A stretch of 33,398 nucleotides of DNA from DATKWU01 sp964653685 (GTDB lineage: Bacteria > Patescibacteriota > Microgenomatia > PFEM01 > JAHIFH01): positions 1 through 33,398 of the forward strand of contig CAZZHA010000003.1 in the NCBI GenBank assembly GCA_964653685.1. Reading direction: 5' to 3'. Below, piece after piece: positions 29,570-33,398 of this stretch. Position 1 is the first letter of the stretch; each line of letters opens with the position of its first letter. Below the pieces are notes generated by a model. That model did no database searches and was not told the DNA's origin. It was given only the letters and a program-made list of their open reading frames with translations. Made by a program: the position numbers and the translations under genes.

Positions 29570-30439
29570 ATGGCTATGAATGACGAAAAATCACTAGTTA
29601 CTGTCCACCAAAATTTTATTGATCATCTCAAAAAAAGTGGCAAAGCAACCTCCACTATTTTAGCATATGGCGCCGATGTAGAGCAGTTTATTAACCAACT
29701 CAAAAAGAAACAAATCACTCAGGCCACTTCGGTTACCCAGGAAATGGTTGAGGAATTCAAAAATTCCCTTAAAAAACAGAAATACACGAAAAAATCTATC
29801 TCACGAAAGCTTAATTCCCTTAAAACCTTTTTCCGCTATCTCAAAGAAAGAAGCTTAATCGATAAAGACCCAGCCGCTTCAGTGGAACACCCCCGCTATG
29901 AAGTTAAACCGCCTCGGGTTCTTTCTAAAATAGAATATCGCGCTTTGAGAGATGCCTGCCGGGATGATCCTCGAATGGCGGCGGTCGTCGAACTTTTTCT
30001 CCAAACAGGCTTAAGAATTGGTGAATTGGCCAGGCTTGAACTTGATGATATCGGCGAAAGAGAAATTAGAGTTCGCCCTTATGAATCCCATTCCGAAAGA
30101 ACTGTGCCTCTCAATCAGCCAGCTAAAAAAGCCCTTGATCGTTATTTTGAAGTCAGGTCAAAAACCAAAAGTCGGGCTGTTTTTGTAACCAAAACCGGCC
30201 GGCCGATGTTGGTAAGAAATATTCGAGCCTCAATCAATCGTTATTTCCGAATTGCGGGAATTAAAAAAGCAACCGTTAACGACCTTCGTCATACCTTTAT
30301 TGTTCATCAGCTTTCTTCAGGCACTTCAGTCACTACGGTTCAACATTTGGTTGGCCACAAACGCCTTTCGACAACAGAGAAATATTTAGAATTGGCTGAG
30401 GAAAAGAACGAAGAACGAGTTAAGTTAGAAGAACTATAA
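29570..30439 (+). CDS. XerC/D-like tyrosine recombinase with non-standard active site
   Basis: A 289-aa protein with an N-terminal SAM-like core-binding domain (about 10-95) and a C-terminal catalytic domain. Present: R149 in 'GLRIGEL', R240 in 'NDLRHTF', H263 in 'LVGHKRLSTTEKY' and nucleophile Y272. Unusual: the conserved His of HxxR is N237 (codon AAC), and the beta-hairpin that normally reads GKGNKER is 'YESHSER' (171-177), so the catalytic Lys is missing. It could still act as a chromosome-dimer resolvase, possibly of a CPR-specific type, or be weakened. It has its own promoter and an intrinsic terminator. It is next to tRNA fragments. Confidence 0.88.
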   Translation: MAMNDEKSLVTVHQNFIDHLKKSGKATSTILAYGADVEQFINQLKKKQITQATSVTQEMVEEFKNSLKKQKYTKKSISRKLNSLKTFFRYLKERSLIDKDPAASVEHPRYEVKPPRVLSKIEYRALRDACRDDPRMAAVVELFLQTGLRIGELARLELDDIGEREIRVRPYESHSERTVPLNQPAKKALDRYFEVRSKTKSRAVFVTKTGRPMLVRNIRASINRYFRIAGIKKATVNDLRHTFIVHQLSSGTSVTTVQHLVGHKRLSTTEKYLELAEEKNEERVKLEEL

Positions 30440-30468
30440 AGATAGTGCTCATCTTCTTGGAATAAATC

Positions 30469-30491
30469 ACCCGCTCGGAGCGGGTTTTTTT
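30469..30491 (+). terminator. Intrinsic terminator after the recombinase gene
   Basis: Stem ACCCGCT/AGCGGGT (30469-30475, 30479-30485) with a 3-nt loop and a run of seven T (30485-30491). It begins 30 nt after the stop codon and ends at the 3' side of the convergent tRNA-Ile gene. Confidence 0.88.
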
Positions 30492-30492
30492 G

Positions 30493-30564
30493 TGGACGCG
30501 CTTGGAATCGAACCAAGTACCTGTTGTTTATAAGACAACCGCTCTGCCAATGAGCTACGCGTCC
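30493..30564 (-). tRNA. tRNA-Ile (anticodon UAU)
   Basis: A 72-nt cloverleaf: acceptor GGACGCG/CGCGTCC, D stem GCTC/GAGC, anticodon stem GTTGT/ACAAC with loop CTTATAA (anticodon TAT, reading AUA), T stem CTTGG/CCAAG, A73, no CCA. Most bacteria read AUA with a CAU tRNA modified by TilS; a UAU species is uncommon. The fold is complete, so it looks functional. Confidence 0.88.
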
Positions 30565-30573
30565 AAAATTGAT

Positions 30574-30608
30574 GTAAGACAACCGCTCTGCCAATGAGCT
30601 ACACGCGC
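30574..30608 (-). pseudogene. tRNA 5'-half fragment, duplicate of tRNA-Ile
   Basis: A 28-nt exact copy (30575-30602) of the D arm and 5' anticodon arm of the adjacent tRNA-Ile (30531-30558). It is preceded by GCGCGT in place of the acceptor strand and breaks off inside the anticodon loop. No 3' half follows. Confidence 0.75.
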
Positions 30609-30613
30609 TTAAA

Positions 30614-30648
30614 CTAACCATGGTGCTCTTACCACTAAGCTACCAGCC
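30614..30648 (-). pseudogene. Second tRNA 5'-half fragment
   Basis: Reads GGCTGGTAGCTTAGTGGTA then AGAGC and ACCATGG: an acceptor-like strand, TA, and a D arm (GCTT with AGAGC), then no proper anticodon stem or 3' half. It differs from the tRNA-Ile copy, so it derives from another tRNA. Confidence 0.55.
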
Positions 30649-30692
30649 AAAAATTAAATTATTCTAAAGAGGAATTTTAACAAATCTCGAAG

Positions 30693-33032
30693 CTAAAGTC
30701 GAGCTCGCTGGGCAATTTCGGCCTCAACAATTTCTCTGTCTTTCCCATATTTCAAGCGAGAAAGCTGTTTAATCATTTCCGCTACTTTAGGATTAGATCG
30801 CTTTTTCATCAGATTAAAATCTTTGGTCGTATCCATTGAAAAAGGCGGAACGGGTTCGCCACTAACAATCGTTTTAGCATAGGCATGAAAACGGTCAATG
30901 TTAATCAGATCATCCTCACCAAAAGTGGGGGTAAACCAATGTTGTAAAAAATTAGCGTCGGTAACACCAATTTGAAAAGAAACAATTGTGCCGACGTTCC
31001 CGAAAATAGCGTTTTTAACCTCCTCTTCCATCTGACCAACAAATTGATTGGCCACCGTTAAGTTAAGACCATATTTTCTTGCTTCAGAAAGAATCTGGGC
31101 AAAGTCTGGGGTGGCAAAGTTTTGGAACTCATCCACATAAAGATAAAAATCTCGCCTTTGGTCTTCAGGAATGTCCGCCCGGCTCATGGCGGCAATTAAA
31201 ATTCTTGGAATTAAAACCAAACCCAAGAAACTTGAATTCTCCTCCCCTATCTTGCCTTTGGCTAAATTAATAATTAAAATCTTGCCTTCATCCATCACTT
31301 GCCTGAAGTCAAAGGTCGATTTTGACTGACCAATAATATTCCGCATCATTTTATTGGTGACAAAACGACCAAATTTAGAAACAATGTAGTCTAAAACTTC
31401 CGATTTATGAAAATCAGCTGTCCGGGCAATCTGGTCTGTCCAATAGCGCTTAATAATCGGGTCTTTAACTTTGGGTAATAACTCCTGAACAAACTTCGGA
31501 TCCTGTAAACAGCGCATCACTTCAACAAAGGTGTTACCCGGCTCGCTCATGACCGTTAACATCGCGTTTCTAATCGCGTGTTCAAACCGCGGACCAACAA
31601 TTCCAGTTTTATAGGGATCGTAAAGTTTATACATTAAATTCACAATTGCCGAAGCAATTAAGTGTTGTTGATCTTCGGTTTGGGCTTCTAACATGTTTAA
31701 GCCCATAGGTCGCTCGGCATCTGAAGGGTCAAAATAAATCACTTCTTCGGCTCGTTCAGGGGGAATGTAAGCTAAAATATCTTCAGCCAAATCATGGGGA
31801 TCAATTAAACAAACACCCTTGCCCGCTCGAATATCCTGAAGAAGCATCTCCCGCATCAATTCTGTTTTACCAGTCCCGGTTTTACCAATAATGTAGACAT
31901 GGCGGCCTCGATCTCCTTCGCCAAGATAAACTGAGCGTTCTGTTCCCCGATAAACGCTCTTACCTAGATAGAGTCCTTCTTTGGCAATCTTAGCTGGTGC
32001 CGGTGCTCTTTTTGAATAAAGCCAGTAAATATGAGGTGTTTCCACAGTTTTGTTGGGAAAATGATAAATGGTAGCAATCTCCTCAGTATTAAGTATCGTT
32101 TGCTTAGCAAAAAAGCGAAAAATAGACTGATAACGATAAATGAAATCAATCATAAAACCTTTTTTAAACCAAATCTTTTTCGTTTTAAGACTATTTAAAT
32201 CAGAATTGAATTGAGAAAAAGCAGATTTAAGATTACTGAGATGAGCTTTGGCCTCTTCTTCAGTCGGAGAAGAAACTACTAATCGAATAATTGTGTTAAA
32301 ACCTGGTTTAGAGCACTTGTTCTCAATTGCTTCGATGGTTTTTTGGTCAATCTTAAATTTGGCTTTTTCTGGATCAGCCTCGGCTTTTTTAGTCGAACTA
32401 AGATAACTTTTACCCTGACTCCGCCATTTGCTTTCGGCTGGCGAAATCAAAATCTGAATGGCCGCACCTTCATCTTTACCCATTTTAGCCAAAGCGGCGG
32501 TAATGGCTGAAAGAGGATCAGTAGACAAATCTTTGTAAACTTTAAGAGAGAGATAAGGAGAATCCCTTATTTCTAATTCAGCAAAAGCAACCTTACCTTC
32601 CTCAGAAAAGATGTTGTATTCTTGAACTTGGGTAATTTCTGCATCTGGGTAGGCACCATTAATTTGTTTCTCGACCATATCCCTTAATTTCTCTGGCACA
32701 GAAACATAAAAACGAATATCCTCATGTTTAGCCACAATTTCGAAAGATAAATGAGGTTGGGTTTTAAGAAAATTAAACCAGCCGCCTTTTTTAATGGAAT
32801 ACAGAGAAGCGAACATCTGTTCAGCCGCATCAATCTTAATCTCATTACTTGAGGGTAAAGCAACCTGAAGAAGAACAGATTCCAAAGACTGTTCTTCGCG
32901 ACGATGATGACGAAGAAAAAGAACTAAACCATAAAAAAGACCAAGGAAGGCTAAAAAAACAAAACCAATAATAATTAAAATGATGATTAAATAAGTTGCT
33001 CGTGACAAAAGATTACTTAAAGCCTCATTCAT
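30693..33032 (-). CDS. VirD4/TraD-HerA-like membrane ATPase
   Basis: A 779-aa protein with one or two N-terminal membrane helices (about 13-40), a long alpha/beta region (about 60-340) and a RecA-type motor. Walker A is GKTGTGKT at 383-390, Walker B 'FYLYVDEFQ' near 629-637, and it has 'LTVANQFVGQM' near 666 as a sensor motif. It resembles type IV secretion coupling proteins and TraM-recognition ATPases, which are widespread in CPR genomes; DNA or protein transport across the envelope is the likely role. ATG 33032 overlaps the upstream stop by 4 nt. No pilin or relaxase gene is seen here. Confidence 0.85.
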   Translation of the reverse strand: MNEALSNLLSRATYLIIILIIIGFVFLAFLGLFYGLVLFLRHHRREEQSLESVLLQVALPSSNEIKIDAAEQMFASLYSIKKGGWFNFLKTQPHLSFEIVAKHEDIRFYVSVPEKLRDMVEKQINGAYPDAEITQVQEYNIFSEEGKVAFAELEIRDSPYLSLKVYKDLSTDPLSAITAALAKMGKDEGAAIQILISPAESKWRSQGKSYLSSTKKAEADPEKAKFKIDQKTIEAIENKCSKPGFNTIIRLVVSSPTEEEAKAHLSNLKSAFSQFNSDLNSLKTKKIWFKKGFMIDFIYRYQSIFRFFAKQTILNTEEIATIYHFPNKTVETPHIYWLYSKRAPAPAKIAKEGLYLGKSVYRGTERSVYLGEGDRGRHVYIIGKTGTGKTELMREMLLQDIRAGKGVCLIDPHDLAEDILAYIPPERAEEVIYFDPSDAERPMGLNMLEAQTEDQQHLIASAIVNLMYKLYDPYKTGIVGPRFEHAIRNAMLTVMSEPGNTFVEVMRCLQDPKFVQELLPKVKDPIIKRYWTDQIARTADFHKSEVLDYIVSKFGRFVTNKMMRNIIGQSKSTFDFRQVMDEGKILIINLAKGKIGEENSSFLGLVLIPRILIAAMSRADIPEDQRRDFYLYVDEFQNFATPDFAQILSEARKYGLNLTVANQFVGQMEEEVKNAIFGNVGTIVSFQIGVTDANFLQHWFTPTFGEDDLINIDRFHAYAKTIVSGEPVPPFSMDTTKDFNLMKKRSNPKVAEMIKQLSRLKYGKDREIVEAEIAQRARL

Positions 33033-33397
33033 TCTCCGGCTCCTCGATAAACAAATTTTCCGCGGGCAATTTTAACTAAACGAAAACACCACACCGCTAA
33101 CCAACGCAAAGAATCAGCCACTTTGTATTGCAAACCTTGTTTTATTTCTACATTAGTCAAGGGTAATCTAATTTCAACTTTTTGAGGCGTCACATCAGCA
33201 ACGACAACCTGTCCTTGGTCATCGGTCACAGGTTGGGGTAGTTTAATTTCAGCTGCAGTCTCAACTTTAGTAAGATAATCCTTAACTTCAGGTTTAATCT
33301 CCCCTTCTTTTCTCTCAATAATAGGAACTTTTTCTCTTCCAGAAATTAGAACTTCCTTTCTTTCACCTGAAGGACTTTGTGGTTCGGGCAGGGTCAT
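33029..33397 (-). CDS. Hypothetical protein paired with the VirD4-like ATPase
   Basis: 122 aa from an ATG at 33397, one base from the window edge, so the true start could be further out. The N-terminal half is acidic/basic and proline-rich, probably disordered. The C-terminus holds a single hydrophobic amphipathic helix, 'VADSLRWLAVWCFRLVKIARG', that could lie on the membrane. The TGA overlaps the ATPase start by 4 nt, so the two proteins are made together and may interact. No known family is recognised. Confidence 0.65.
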   Translation of the reverse strand: MTLPEPQSPSGERKEVLISGREKVPIIERKEGEIKPEVKDYLTKVETAAEIKLPQPVTDDQGQVVVADVTPQKVEIRLPLTNVEIKQGLQYKVADSLRWLAVWCFRLVKIARGKFVYRGAGE

Positions 33398-33398
33398 A

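Noticed and set aside
30531..30602. Direct repeats as a CRISPR array
   Set aside because: Only two copies exist and they are tRNA D-arm/anticodon sequence; no array or cas gene is present.
30340..30621. Minus-strand open frame of about 93 codons
   Set aside because: It runs through the tRNA-Ile gene, a tRNA fragment, the recombinase terminator and the recombinase 3' end; the peptide has no coherent features.
1..33398. UGA recoded as glycine (as in some CPR lineages)
   Set aside because: TGA ends many genes at sensible points with 1-8 nt overlaps to the next start (for example trxA, TrpRS and the GNAT protein), and no gene needs read-through.

Overview
The window is an AT-rich, very tightly packed bacterial chromosome segment. 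Nearly everything lies on the minus strand, with genes abutting or overlapping by 1 to 19 nt. TGA is an ordinary stop here, so this is not a UGA-recoded lineage. The mix of content suggests a Candidate Phyla Radiation (Patescibacteria) genome, perhaps Microgenomates: an archaeal-type ATP-dependent DNA ligase and an EndoQ-like nuclease beside bacterial RecF, MutM and FtsH, many small membrane proteins, a VirD4/HerA-like membrane ATPase, and a solitary PolA-type 5'-3' exonuclease. The lineage is an inference; no rRNA is present.

Layout, left to right (read mostly right to left on the minus strand). 1-3.6 kb: three RimK-like ATP-grasp ligases in tandem, one fused to a retropepsin-like domain, and a 7TM protein; this looks like a peptide-ligase/protease/membrane module. 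3.6-5.8 kb: redox genes (DsbA-like, ferredoxin, TrxB, TrxA). 5.8-11.7 kb: a long run with a 51-aa membrane protein, SDR, DUF457-like membrane protein, DUF72, MGMT-like protein, a 109-aa unknown, two MFS proteins, Pth and a phosphoribosyltransferase. 11.7-12.1 kb: a Tic20/DUF4870-like gene with its own terminator. 12.1-16.9 kb: EndoQ, a Ca2+/cation exchanger and a P-type ATPase. 16.9-20 kb: ATP-dependent ligase, a 62-aa membrane protein and Fic. 20.0-20.2 kb: a plus-strand DUF5654-like gene. 20.2-22.1 kb: nnrD-recF. 22.1-27.4 kb: mutM, glycosyltransferase, 5'-3' exonuclease, ftsH, GNAT. 27.4-29.1 kb: MetRS-type tRNA-binding protein, trpS, tRNA-Trp, a Trp leader/attenuator, tRNA-Met and tRNA-fMet. 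29.2-30.5 kb: an FtsB/DivIC-like gene divergent from a tyrosine recombinase. 30.5-30.65 kb: tRNA-Ile(UAU) plus two tRNA 5'-half fragments. 30.7 kb to the end: a VirD4/TraD-like ATPase and a hypothetical partner.

Three things stand out. First, tRNA-Trp and trpS lie behind what reads as a complete ribosome-mediated attenuator. It has a TTGACA-17-TAGAAT promoter, a 19-codon leader peptide with adjacent Trp codons, a GC-rich segment directly after its stop codon that can pair with the terminator, and an intrinsic terminator ending in six T. Second, trpS starts only 5 nt after the tRNA-Trp discriminator base, so normal tRNA 3' processing would leave an almost leaderless trpS mRNA. Third, genes that open transcription units in this window repeatedly have an extended -10 box (TGnTAnAAT type) only 6-7 nt before a GTG start or 9-12 nt before an ATG start. 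This suggests leaderless or near-leaderless initiation, whereas most genes inside operons have Shine-Dalgarno sites.
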